Assembly: GCA_017999835.1 (NCBI GenBank)
Contig: JAGNLA010000001.1
Location: 62,001-126,000, forward strand
Direction of reading: 5' to 3'
DNA: 64,000 nt
Source of the DNA: Caldisericia bacterium
Lineage (GTDB): Bacteria; Caldisericota; Caldisericia; JAAYUI01
The position numbers and the translations under genes were made by a program. The notes under the pieces were generated by a model, which was not told where the DNA came from, searched no databases, and saw only the letters and a list, made by a program, of their open reading frames with translations. This document shows positions 53,823-62,549 of the stretch, in pieces. Numbering within the stretch: position 1 is the stretch's first letter; each line of letters starts with the position of its first letter.

Positions 53823-54421
53823 AAAATTTCCACCTTTCTGCCTTTTATCTTGAATTTGCCGTCTAAAACAATTTTTACGGCTTGCCAGAATATTTCATGT
53901 TCAACCTTGTGGATTTTCTCCTCAAGTATTTCTAGTGTGTCTGTCTCTAGAATCTCTACTGTTTTTTGCATGATTATTTCACCATCATCGCATCCATGAG
54001 AGACAAATATCACACTTACTCCAGTAAATTTTACACCGTATTCAAATGCCTGCTTTATGCCATCAACGCCTGGAAACGAGGGTAGCAGCGCTGGGTGAAT
54101 GTTGAGCATGCGATATTTGAAATGGTCGACAAAATTCTCCGGGACAAGAAGCATGTAGCCGGCCAACACAACAAGGTTGCACCCGGCTTTTTCGATTTCG
54201 TCGATCATCGCATTAGCATGGTCAACTCTTGTTGGATAATCCTTGAGTTTCATGACAAGGCAAGGAAGATTGTTTTCTCTGCAATACTCCAACGCTGGCG
54301 CATCTTTCTTGTTGCTTATGACAAGCCCGACTTGAGCGTTTAATCTGCCATCAAGCGTTGCCTTGTGGAGGGCTATCATGTTTGTGCCCCTGCCTGAAAC
54401 CAGGATTGCCAGCTTGTTCAT
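53819..54421 (-). CDS. purN: Phosphoribosylglycinamide formyltransferase
   Basis: 200 residues. The active-site NIHPALLPSFPG (Asn and His) and the aspartate in DDGEII are present, as is the opening LVSGRGTNM. It formylates GAR using 10-formyl-THF. It overlaps purM and purH by 4 nt each. Confidence 0.95.
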   Translation of the reverse strand: MNKLAILVSGRGTNMIALHKATLDGRLNAQVGLVISNKKDAPALEYCRENNLPCLVMKLKDYPTRVDHANAMIDEIEKAGCNLVVLAGYMLLVPENFVDHFKYRMLNIHPALLPSFPGVDGIKQAFEYGVKFTGVSVIFVSHGCDDGEIIMQKTVEILETDTLEILEEKIHKVEHEIFWQAVKIVLDGKFKIKGRKVEIL

Positions 54422-55419
54422 TCAAGCCTGAATGAAGGTTTTCCCTTTCCTTCAACCTTTCCGATGATTGCTGCGTCTTTGAAAATCGATTTAATCTTGT
54501 CGAATTCTGATTTGTTGGCAAACAGTGCCATGCCGATGCCCATGTTGAGGGTTTTGAAGGATTCGTATTCTTCAAGTTTTGCCTCGGAAAGCACCAGGTC
54601 AATGATTGGAATCTTCGGGATTGATGACTTGTTCAAAACCGCCGTACCAAAAGGCATAACTCTTGGAAGGTTGTCAGCTAGTCCGCCGCCTGTGATGTGT
54701 GAGATGGCGTGGATATCGGCAATCTTGAGCAGCTCAACGAGCTTCTTGCAATATATTTTTGTAGGCTCAAGCAAAGCCAGACCGATGTTGTCTATGTCTC
54801 CAATTTTCTGGTCAACTTTATACTTTGGAAAGAGGACTTTTCTGGCAAGCGAATACCCGTTTGAATGGAGCCCTGATGATGGTAAGCCAATGATAATGTC
54901 GTTTTCTTCTATCTTTGAACCGTCGATGATGTCATCTTTTTCGACAATTCCGACGGCAAACCCGGCAAGGTCATACTCATTTGGCTGGTAAAGGTCGCCC
55001 ATCTGGGCTGTCTCTCCACCAACCAGTGCGCATCCAGCCATCTTGCAGCCTTCGGCCACTCCTGCCACAATCTGAGATGAAACCTCTAGATCAAGGTTGT
55101 TTACAGCAAGGTAGTCAAGGAAAAACAATGGTTTTGCACCTGAACAAACAATGTCGTCAACATTCATTGCAACACAGTCGATGCCGACAGTGTCGTGTTT
55201 TCCGAGCTCGATGGCAATTTTTACCTTTGTACCAACACCATCAGCGCCAGAAACCAACACTGGTTTGCTATAACCCTGAGGCATCTCGAAAAGCCCGCCA
55301 AAAAAACCTATAGAGCCAATAACACCAGGTATCTTTGTGCTGTCAACGCTTGCCCTTATCTTTTCGATGAAAAGATCGCCCTTATCGATACTGACACCTG
55401 ACTGTTCGTACTTACCCAT
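54418..55419 (-). CDS. purM: Phosphoribosylformylglycinamidine cyclo-ligase
   Basis: 333 residues. Motifs VLVSGADGVGTKVKIA and DCVAMNVDDIVCSGAKPLFFLDYLA are diagnostic of AIR synthetase. ATP-dependent ring closure of FGAM to AIR. First gene of the purM-purN-purH unit; start follows GTGAGGTGAT. Confidence 0.95.
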   Translation of the reverse strand: MGKYEQSGVSIDKGDLFIEKIRASVDSTKIPGVIGSIGFFGGLFEMPQGYSKPVLVSGADGVGTKVKIAIELGKHDTVGIDCVAMNVDDIVCSGAKPLFFLDYLAVNNLDLEVSSQIVAGVAEGCKMAGCALVGGETAQMGDLYQPNEYDLAGFAVGIVEKDDIIDGSKIEENDIIIGLPSSGLHSNGYSLARKVLFPKYKVDQKIGDIDNIGLALLEPTKIYCKKLVELLKIADIHAISHITGGGLADNLPRVMPFGTAVLNKSSIPKIPIIDLVLSEAKLEEYESFKTLNMGIGMALFANKSEFDKIKSIFKDAAIIGKVEGKGKPSFRLE

Positions 55420-55450
55420 ATCACCTCACATTTGTTTTGATAATCATTAG

Positions 55451-55479
55451 AGCATAAAGATACACCAACATTTTAACAA
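55451..55479 (-). promoter_or_regulatory. Promoter of purM-purN-purH
   Basis: Minus strand TTGTTA (55474-55479), 17-bp spacer, TATGCT (55451-55456), between the purL terminator and purM. No purine riboswitch or PurR-like box was recognised. Confidence 0.55.
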
Positions 55480-55492
55480 AAAATACTCAAAC

Positions 55493-55516
55493 AAAAAGCC
55501 CTCCAATTCGGAGGGC
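55493..55516 (-). terminator. Intrinsic terminator after purL
   Basis: Stem GCCCTCC/GGAGGGC (55498-55504 with 55510-55516), 5-nt loop; the A-run before it gives a U-tail on the minus strand. It separates the purL unit from purMNH. Confidence 0.88.
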
Positions 55517-55524
55517 CTGGATTT

Positions 55525-57720
55525 TCATGATTGAGTCATCCGTTTGCGCAACGAATTGAAGTACAAATCCTTCAATTCTGCAAGCTGGATGTCGATTGTG
55601 CCTGAGATTGACAGCGTCGAACCACCAACCACGCCAATGATCTTGCATGGAACGTTGAGCTCTGTAGCCAGTTCAGTTACTCTCTGAATCTTTGCCGGAT
55701 TGACCGAAATTAATGCCCTGGCTGCCGATTCAGAGAACAGCTGTTCGGTCAGGCTGATGCCCGATTTCAGGGTTATGTTTGCGCCAAGACCAGACTCGCA
55801 TGTGCATTCAATGAGGGCTTGCGCAAGTCCGCCATCAGAAAGGTCTGTTGCCGACTGGACTAGCAACTCATCGGTCAGTTTATAGAGCAAATCTGCAAGA
55901 GCTTTTTCCTCATTCATTCTGACCTGAGGAATGACACCGAACGTTTCGCCAGTAAGCATGCGGTAAAAAGCGCTTCCGCCAAGCTCTGGATGCGTATTGC
56001 CAAGCAAAACAATGATGTCGCCATTGTTTTGGAACTCTGGTTTGTTAATTTTTCCGAGTTTTCCAAGACCAACCATTACGACTACAGGGTTTGGTTTGAC
56101 CGGCAACCCCGGACTTTCATTGTAGAAGCTGACGTTGCCGGAGATGACCGGAATGTTGAACTCCCTCAAAGCTTCGGACATGCCTTCGACTGATTGATCG
56201 AATTCGTAATAGATTTCAGGGTTTGTTGGGTCGGCAAAGTTCAGGCAGTCTGAGATGGCAAGTGGTTTTGCGCCAGTTGCAGCAAGATTTCGTACAGCTT
56301 CGCAGATTATGTGGGCGCCGCCATGTTTTGGCGAAAGCCATACCCAGCCAGGCTTGGAATCGGATTTTACAGCGATAACCTTGTCTGTTCCTTTGACCCT
56401 TCCGGCTCCTGGTCCAAGGTATGGAGGAAGAACAGTATTGGTTAGAAGTGTTGTGTCATACTGATGAATGACCCACTCTTTCGAGCAGCCATTCCATGAG
56501 GATGCCATTTTCTTGATCAAGCTTGCGTGATCCCAGCTTGGAAGCTGGAAACCTGACGGCTCACGCCTTCGCGCTTCCAGGTCTGGCATCTGTTTTGGCA
56601 TTTCGTACGCTGGTGCGCCTTCGGTAAGATGAACAACAGGCACGCTGCAAACGGTTTCACCTTTTTCGATGATTGTTATGTTGCCGTCTTCAGTGACTTC
56701 ACCAATTACGGCTGATTCGAGATCCCACTTTGATAAAGTGGCGTGGATACTGTCGACCATGTCAGGCTTTACAACTACCAACATTCTTTCCTGTGATTCT
56801 GAGAGCATCATCTCGTAAGCTGTGAGGTTTTCTGCGCGTTTTGGAACCGCATCTACATTGAGAACTATGCCACGAACACCACGCCCAGCCATTTCGACTG
56901 ACGACGAGGTAAGGCCTGCAGCGCCAAGATCCTGTACTCCTTGAATGAGTTTGTTTTGGATGAGTTCAAGTGTTGCTTCAATGAGGAGTTTTTCAAGGAA
57001 CGGGTCACCAACCTGTACTGCAGAACGTTTCTCTTCTGATTCAGAGCTGAGGACATCAGAGGCAAATGTTGCCCCGTGGATGCCGTCGCGACCGGTTCTG
57101 GCGCCGATTATCATGACTATGTCGCCAGGTTCAGAGGCACGCGCATAAGCGATGTCGTCATGTTTTGCAATGCCAAGACAGAAAACGTTTATCAGTGGGT
57201 TTGTCTTGTAGGATTTGTCAAACAGCAGCTCACCGCCAAAGTTCGGCACGCCCACACAGTTGCCATAACCAGCAATGCCAGATACAACGCCTTCAAGAAG
57301 CCCTCTTGAATGTGGATCGTCTGGATCGCCGAAAAACAACGGATCAAGCGTCATGATTGGTCTTGCGCCCATCGTGAACACATCACGAATGATGCCGCCA
57401 ACACCGGTTGCTGCACCCTGGTAAGGTTCGATGGCTGACGGATGGTTGTGACTCTCGACTTTAAAAATCAATGCAAGGTTGTCACCAATGTCAACAACTC
57501 CGGCATTTTCACCTGGTCCTTGAATGACGGCTGGACCGGTTGTCGGGAATTTTTTTAGTACTTTTCTGGAAGATTTGTAGGAACAGTGTTCGGACCACAT
57601 GACTGAGAAGATTGCCAGTTCAAGGTAGTTCGGGACTCTCCCAAGCCTTGCGATGATGTCCTGGTATTCTTTTTCAAACAAACCAAACTCTCTTGCGTCC
57701 TTAAGCGTTCCTTCCCTCAT
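55525..57720 (-). CDS. purL: Phosphoribosylformylglycinamidine synthase II (small PurL)
   Basis: 731 residues, the short form that needs PurQ and PurS. Motifs FKVESHNHPSAIEPYQGAATGVGGIIRDVFTMGARP and GYGNCVGVPNFGGE are typical. ATP-dependent FGAR amidation. Neither purS nor purQ is adjacent; purL follows ackA with a 1-nt gap, an unusual pairing. Confidence 0.96.
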   Translation of the reverse strand: MREGTLKDAREFGLFEKEYQDIIARLGRVPNYLELAIFSVMWSEHCSYKSSRKVLKKFPTTGPAVIQGPGENAGVVDIGDNLALIFKVESHNHPSAIEPYQGAATGVGGIIRDVFTMGARPIMTLDPLFFGDPDDPHSRGLLEGVVSGIAGYGNCVGVPNFGGELLFDKSYKTNPLINVFCLGIAKHDDIAYARASEPGDIVMIIGARTGRDGIHGATFASDVLSSESEEKRSAVQVGDPFLEKLLIEATLELIQNKLIQGVQDLGAAGLTSSSVEMAGRGVRGIVLNVDAVPKRAENLTAYEMMLSESQERMLVVVKPDMVDSIHATLSKWDLESAVIGEVTEDGNITIIEKGETVCSVPVVHLTEGAPAYEMPKQMPDLEARRREPSGFQLPSWDHASLIKKMASSWNGCSKEWVIHQYDTTLLTNTVLPPYLGPGAGRVKGTDKVIAVKSDSKPGWVWLSPKHGGAHIICEAVRNLAATGAKPLAISDCLNFADPTNPEIYYEFDQSVEGMSEALREFNIPVISGNVSFYNESPGLPVKPNPVVVMVGLGKLGKINKPEFQNNGDIIVLLGNTHPELGGSAFYRMLTGETFGVIPQVRMNEEKALADLLYKLTDELLVQSATDLSDGGLAQALIECTCESGLGANITLKSGISLTEQLFSESAARALISVNPAKIQRVTELATELNVPCKIIGVVGGSTLSISGTIDIQLAELKDLYFNSLRKRMTQS

Positions 57721-57721
57721 C

Positions 57722-58918
57722 TCACTTGCCTTCCACTAGTCTCTTTGTGTCTCTTGCAATTACGAGTTCTTCGTTTGTTGGAATTACGAAGACTTTTACC
57801 TTGGAATCGCTTGCAGAAATCTCTGTTGGTTCCTTGCAGCGACCGTCGTTTTTGGCATCGTCAAGTTTAACCCCCAGGAACTCTAGTTCGGATAAGGCGT
57901 GATGTCTTGTGATGTGTGAATTCTCGCCGATTCCAGCAGTAAAAACTATTGCATCGACTCCACCCATGACGGCTGCATATGAACCAATGTACTTTTTAAG
58001 TCTTCTGCAGAACATGTTAAAAGCCAGCGTTGCCTGTTCGTCACCTTTTGCCATATGATCTTCGACGTCTCTTGAATCGTTAAAGCCACAAATACCGAGT
58101 AAACCTGATTGCTTGTTGAGAACTTTATCAACTGTCTTGAGATCCATCTTGAGCGTGTCCATAAAGTAGATTGGCAGCTGAGGATCGAGGTCACCACAAC
58201 GGGTTCCCATTACAAGGCCTTCAAGCGGGGTCATCCCCATGGATGTGTCTACAGATTTGCCATTCTTGATTGCCGCAATCGAGCAGCCATTGCCAAGGTG
58301 GCAGGTGATTATTTTACACTGATCATAAGGTTTGCCAAGCATTTCTGATGCTTTGTGCGAAACGTAAAGGTGAGAAGTGCCATGGAAACCATATCTTCTG
58401 ATTCTGTGTTTTTCGTAGAATTCGTATGGGATTGCATAAAGGAATGCTTCCTTCTCCATCGTCTGGTGGAATGCGGTATCGAAAACACCACACTGCTTGA
58501 CACCTGGAAGCACTCTTCTGAAAGCCTCAATTCCAGCCAGGTTTGGCGGGTTGTGGAGCGGGGCAAGGGGGATGCACTCTGTCATCTTGTCGATGACTTC
58601 CTGGGTGATTACCTGCGACCCGGAGAAAGTTTCTGCTCCATGAACAACTCTGTGTCCAACTGCACCGATTTCATGTACGTCTTTGAGGACACCTTTTGAT
58701 GAGTCTGTAATATTTTCAAGAATAATCTTGATTCCAGAGTCGTAATCGGGTATCGGGCAATTTTTCTGATATTTCTGATCACCTTTTTTGTGGTTTACGA
58801 TGGCATCATGAGAGCCAACACGCTCCAGCAAACCTGAACAAAGCTCAGTCTCGGTTTCCATGTCGTAAAGTTTGTACTTGATTGACGATGAACCGCAATT
58901 GATGACTAGAACTTTCAA
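57722..58918 (-). CDS. ackA: Acetate kinase
   Basis: 398 residues from a TTG at 58918, 5 nt after AGGAGG; the longer reading starts before this Shine-Dalgarno. Signature KVLVINCGSSSIKYKLYD and RYGFHGTSHLYVS. Interconverts acetate/ATP and acetyl phosphate, the substrate-level phosphorylation step in fermenters. pta is not next to it. Co-transcribed with purL. Confidence 0.95.
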   Translation of the reverse strand: MKVLVINCGSSSIKYKLYDMETETELCSGLLERVGSHDAIVNHKKGDQKYQKNCPIPDYDSGIKIILENITDSSKGVLKDVHEIGAVGHRVVHGAETFSGSQVITQEVIDKMTECIPLAPLHNPPNLAGIEAFRRVLPGVKQCGVFDTAFHQTMEKEAFLYAIPYEFYEKHRIRRYGFHGTSHLYVSHKASEMLGKPYDQCKIITCHLGNGCSIAAIKNGKSVDTSMGMTPLEGLVMGTRCGDLDPQLPIYFMDTLKMDLKTVDKVLNKQSGLLGICGFNDSRDVEDHMAKGDEQATLAFNMFCRRLKKYIGSYAAVMGGVDAIVFTAGIGENSHITRHHALSELEFLGVKLDDAKNDGRCKEPTEISASDSKVKVFVIPTNEELVIARDTKRLVEGK

Positions 58919-58949
58919 TGCAACCTCCTGGTTTTTCAAATCGATACAA

Positions 58950-58977
58950 AGTATAGATTTTGGTAGATTATTATCAA
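58950..58977 (-). promoter_or_regulatory. Promoter of ackA-purL
   Basis: Minus strand TTGATA (58972-58977), 16-bp spacer, TATACT (58950-58955). The -35 overlaps the bioY stop codon. Confidence 0.6.
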
Positions 58978-59525
58978 GTCAAAGACTTTCTGTTTCTCCA
59001 CATCAGTTCAGGAGCAATCTTGCTCATGGTTTGGGCAAAACCAAAAAGCACTCCGCCAAGAACAATGTCTTTTGCCAGGAATGGAAGCATTACCAAAACG
59101 GCAGCTCCAAATTCCTGAGGCTTTTTTGCGTTCATAATCAGCCAAAAATATGGAATGCCAATGACGTAGCCTGAAAGGACTGAAAGGATTATGGCCAGAA
59201 TTCTCCGTGGCCAAGTATCGGCCCACAGGACCCCGGAAATGTACGAGCTGAGAACAAAACCGATGATAAACCCAAATGATGGGCTGATGAAATAGATTAT
59301 TCCGCCACCACTTGCAAACACCGGCAAACCGGCAAGACCTGCGACCATATAAACGGCCATGGATATTGGGCCATACACCGGGCCAAGAAACAAACCTGAG
59401 GCAACAGCAACAAACAGCTGAAACGTAATTGGAACCAATGGAGTTGGAATCTTGATGTAGGCTGCAACTGACATCAGGCAGACGAAAACAGCCATCATCA
59501 CAAGCGTCTTGACGTTATTCTTCAT
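58974..59525 (-). CDS. bioY: BioY biotin transporter (ECF S-component)
   Basis: 183 residues with about six membrane segments. The family pattern IPTPLVPITFQLFVAVASGLFLGPVYGPISMAVYMVAGLAGLPVFASGGG is clear. BioY binds biotin and works alone or with the ECF ATPase/T-component module, none of which is nearby. Overlaps hemW by 4 nt. Confidence 0.93.
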   Translation of the reverse strand: MKNNVKTLVMMAVFVCLMSVAAYIKIPTPLVPITFQLFVAVASGLFLGPVYGPISMAVYMVAGLAGLPVFASGGGIIYFISPSFGFIIGFVLSSYISGVLWADTWPRRILAIILSVLSGYVIGIPYFWLIMNAKKPQEFGAAVLVMLPFLAKDIVLGGVLFGFAQTMSKIAPELMWRNRKSLT

Positions 59526-60601
59526 AATCCAAGAACCTTTCCAAAAATCCGATTTGAAATGTACACCTTTGACGGGTGTATTGTGAACTTTTGATTGTTA
59601 AATACAAGGTCTCCGGTGCTTACAAGCTCATCCAGTTCTGGGATCTGTTTTCTTACTTGTTCGTCAACTGAAACACCTTCTACAAGCAAACGAAGACCAA
59701 GCATCAGTTTTTCCCTTATCTTTTCTATACCCTCTACATTCTCCTCAAAAAATCTTGTGCCAAAGGGGTTGGCAATATAAGCATCCAAATCGTTTTTATT
59801 TTTGAACCTAATGTTTTCCAGATGCGACGACGCTCCCGCTCCAAGCCCAACATATTCTTGGCAACGCCAGTAGATCAGGTTGTGTTTGCATTCGAATCCT
59901 GGTTTTGCATAGTTGGAAATTTCATATTGAACAAAACCTTTTGATGCCAACAGTTGATTGGCCTGTTCAAGTAATTCGACCTGAAAATCGTCATCAGGCG
60001 TATCCTTGAGCGGGTTTCTGCCAAGAGGGGTTTCATGCTCAAGCTGTAAGCCGTAGGCTGAAAGATGTTTGATGCCTGAGTCGGTTAGAACCTCAAGCGT
60101 TTCTTCAAGGGTTTGCCAAGTTTGTCCAGGCAATCCAACGATGACGTCTGCCGAGACAGATTCGAAGCCAAGGTTTAATGCTATTTCCAACGCTTTCAGC
60201 GCTTGCTTTTTGTCGTGAATCCTGCCAACGGCTTTTAGCTGGTAATCATCAAGCGATTGAATGCCAATCGATATCCTTGACACTCCACCGGATTTGCATG
60301 TTTGAAGGAATTCGACTGTTGCTGATTCTGGATTCACTTCAACGGTCGTTTCAACCGATTTTATCAAAAGCTTTGAGCGTAAACCCTCAAGAAGTTTTTC
60401 AAATAATTTGGTTCCAAGAAGACTTGGCGTGCCACCGCCAAAGAAAACCGTATCGAAGGTTAGATGCTTATAACATTCGGCTTCATATAACAAGGCATCG
60501 ACGTAATTCTGCATTGATGATTCCTTGTTTGGAAGTGAGTAAAAATCACAATAGAAGCACTTTTGCGCGCAGAATGGGATATGAATGTAAAGACCGGTCA
60601 A
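59522..60601 (-). CDS. hemW: Radical SAM protein HemW
   Basis: 359 residues from a TTG at 60601 that overlaps the lepA stop codon (TTGA). The longer reading to 60745 would run 148 nt into lepA and begins with a nonhomologous basic stretch. Radical SAM cluster motif CAQKCFYCDF after YIHIPF, then FFGGGTPSLL. HemW is a haem chaperone related to coproporphyrinogen dehydrogenase HemN but with a shorter C-terminal region. The lepA-hemW pairing is widespread in bacteria. Confidence 0.92.
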   Translation of the reverse strand: MTGLYIHIPFCAQKCFYCDFYSLPNKESSMQNYVDALLYEAECYKHLTFDTVFFGGGTPSLLGTKLFEKLLEGLRSKLLIKSVETTVEVNPESATVEFLQTCKSGGVSRISIGIQSLDDYQLKAVGRIHDKKQALKALEIALNLGFESVSADVIVGLPGQTWQTLEETLEVLTDSGIKHLSAYGLQLEHETPLGRNPLKDTPDDDFQVELLEQANQLLASKGFVQYEISNYAKPGFECKHNLIYWRCQEYVGLGAGASSHLENIRFKNKNDLDAYIANPFGTRFFEENVEGIEKIREKLMLGLRLLVEGVSVDEQVRKQIPELDELVSTGDLVFNNQKFTIHPSKVYISNRIFGKVLGL

Positions 60602-62400
60602 TCTTCCTCGATGTCGTCCATGCTCATGATCCTGAGGAAAGCGTCGTTTGGAATCTCGACAGCTCCAATCATCTTCATGCGCTTTTTGCCTTCTTTTTGC
60701 TTTTCTAACAGTTTTTTCTTTCGTGTGGAGTCTCCACCATAGCATTTAGCCAGAACGTCTTTCCTGTATGGCACAATATCCTCGCGGGCGATGACCTTAC
60801 CGTTGATGGCTGCCTGGAGAGGGATCTTGAAGTTTTGCCTTGGAATGATTTTTCGAAGCCTTGTTATCAGGTCTCTGCCCTTATAAACAGCTGTATCTTC
60901 ATGAGAAATAAAGGACAATGCATCAACGACGTCACCGTTTACAAGCACATCGACTTTGGTCAGTTCACCTTTCTTGTAGCCGATGAGCTCATAATCCATG
61001 CTTGCGTATCCTCGACTGTACGTTTTTAGCTTGTCATAGAAGTCGGTGATGATTTCACCTAGAGGAAACTCATAATTGAGAACAGTTCTTCTCTGGTCTG
61101 GATACTCCATCGTGATAATTACGCCGCGCTTGGCTTTTGCCAGATCCATGATTGGACCGATGAACTCGTTTGGCACGATGATTTCAGTTTTTACGTACGG
61201 TTCTTCAATGTGCTCAATTTCTGTAGGATTAGGAAACTGTGATGGGTTCTCAATCATCAGCTCTTTGCCTCTGGTTGTTATAACTTTGTATTTTACAGAA
61301 GGAAGAGTTGCAACAATGTCTTGTTCCCACTCCCTTCTAAGTCTCTCGATGGTGATTTCCATGTGGAGCATTCCAAGAAAGCCAACACGAAAACCTTGTC
61401 CCAACGCGGCAGAACTCTCTTTCTCATAAGAGATTGAAGAGTCGTTAAGGGTGAATTTGTCGAGTACATCCTTGAGTTTTTCATAATCGACCGTGTTGAT
61501 TGGATAGAATCCACAAAAAACCATGGACAGTGCGCGTTTGAAACCTGGAATAGCAGGTGTTTCGGGATAGTCTGGGGAAATAATTGTATCACCAACCTGA
61601 ATGTCTGCCACATCACGAATGATGGCCGAAACATAACCAACATCTCCATCGTGAAGCTCTTCACTTTTTAGAAGCCTTAGTCCGAAATATCCGACTTCTT
61701 CAACCTGAAAAATTTTCCCTGTGGATTTGATTTGTATCTTGTCGCCAGGTTTTATCGATCCTGAAAAAACGCGAAGGTGGGGAATGACGCCTTTGTAATA
61801 GTCGTAGTGAGAGTCAAAAATCAAACACTGGAGCGGATCTTCGTCGTTGTGTTCCGGTGGCGGGATGCGCTGGACAACTGCCTCCAGAAGCTCATGGACT
61901 CCTGTTCCGTCCTTGGCTGAAACCAAAAGCACATCGTCGCTTGAAATGCCTATCATATCTTCGAGCTCAAGCTTGCAGTCATCGATTCTTGAGTTTGGAA
62001 GGTCAATTTTGTTGATGACAGGAATGATCTTAAGATTGGCATCAATGGCAAGGAATGCGTTGGCAATGGTCTGTGCCTCAACGCCTTGTGTGGCATCGAT
62101 GAGAAGCACTGCACCTTCGCACGCTTTAAGCGACCTTGAGACCTCATAATTAAAGTCCACGTGGCCCGGGGTGTCGATGAGGTTGAGAACGTACTCGTTG
62201 CCATCATCTGATTTATATGGAATGCGGACAGGTGAGGCTTTTATGGTTATGCCTCTCTCCTTTTCCAGATCCATCGAGTCAAGTATCTGCTCATTGCCTT
62301 TTGTGTGAACCACATCGTTCATCTCCAGAATGCGGTCTGCAAGCGTAGACTTGCCGTGGTCGATATGAGCAATGATACAAAAATTTCTGATATTTTTCAC
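60598..62400 (-). CDS. lepA: Elongation factor 4 (LepA)
   Basis: 600 residues, standard length. G-domain motifs AHIDHGKST, DTPGHVDF and NKIDLPN; the LepA-specific C-terminal domain ends in KCYGGDSTRKKKLLEKQKEGKKRMKMIG. Back-translocating GTPase / assembly factor on the ribosome. The GTG start has no good Shine-Dalgarno and sits 8 nt from a -10 box. Confidence 0.97.
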   Translation of the reverse strand: MKNIRNFCIIAHIDHGKSTLADRILEMNDVVHTKGNEQILDSMDLEKERGITIKASPVRIPYKSDDGNEYVLNLIDTPGHVDFNYEVSRSLKACEGAVLLIDATQGVEAQTIANAFLAIDANLKIIPVINKIDLPNSRIDDCKLELEDMIGISSDDVLLVSAKDGTGVHELLEAVVQRIPPPEHNDEDPLQCLIFDSHYDYYKGVIPHLRVFSGSIKPGDKIQIKSTGKIFQVEEVGYFGLRLLKSEELHDGDVGYVSAIIRDVADIQVGDTIISPDYPETPAIPGFKRALSMVFCGFYPINTVDYEKLKDVLDKFTLNDSSISYEKESSAALGQGFRVGFLGMLHMEITIERLRREWEQDIVATLPSVKYKVITTRGKELMIENPSQFPNPTEIEHIEEPYVKTEIIVPNEFIGPIMDLAKAKRGVIITMEYPDQRRTVLNYEFPLGEIITDFYDKLKTYSRGYASMDYELIGYKKGELTKVDVLVNGDVVDALSFISHEDTAVYKGRDLITRLRKIIPRQNFKIPLQAAINGKVIAREDIVPYRKDVLAKCYGGDSTRKKKLLEKQKEGKKRMKMIGAVEIPNDAFLRIMSMDDIEED

Positions 62401-62408
62401 AATTGGCT

Positions 62409-62437
62409 ATTTTACCAAGAATGCAAATTCCTTTCAA
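62409..62437 (-). promoter_or_regulatory. Promoter of lepA-hemW-bioY (near-leaderless)
   Basis: Minus strand TTGAAA (62432-62437), 17-bp spacer, TAAAAT (62409-62414), 8 nt before the GTG. Confidence 0.65.
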
Positions 62438-62508
62438 CAAATTTCGTTGTTGGTCAGTAGGCACAAATGGAATGCTTGTTGCAAAATGCAAGTTTTTGGC
62501 CACAACAC

Positions 62509-62537
62509 TTGACATTTGGAAAAACAGTCCTTATACA
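62509..62537 (+). promoter_or_regulatory. Promoter of topB (near-leaderless)
   Basis: TTGACA (62509-62514), 17-bp spacer, TATACA (62532-62537). The ATG is 12 nt on; an in-frame TTG at 62544 is 6 nt on. Confidence 0.6.
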
Positions 62538-62549
62538 AAACGCTTGACT

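Noticed and set aside
55420-55524. Purine riboswitch before purM
   Set aside because: Only a promoter and the purL terminator are visible; no conserved aptamer core seen.
60602-60745. N-terminal extension of hemW into lepA
   Set aside because: It overlaps the conserved lepA C terminus; the TTG at 60601 overlaps the lepA stop and gives a normal HemW start.
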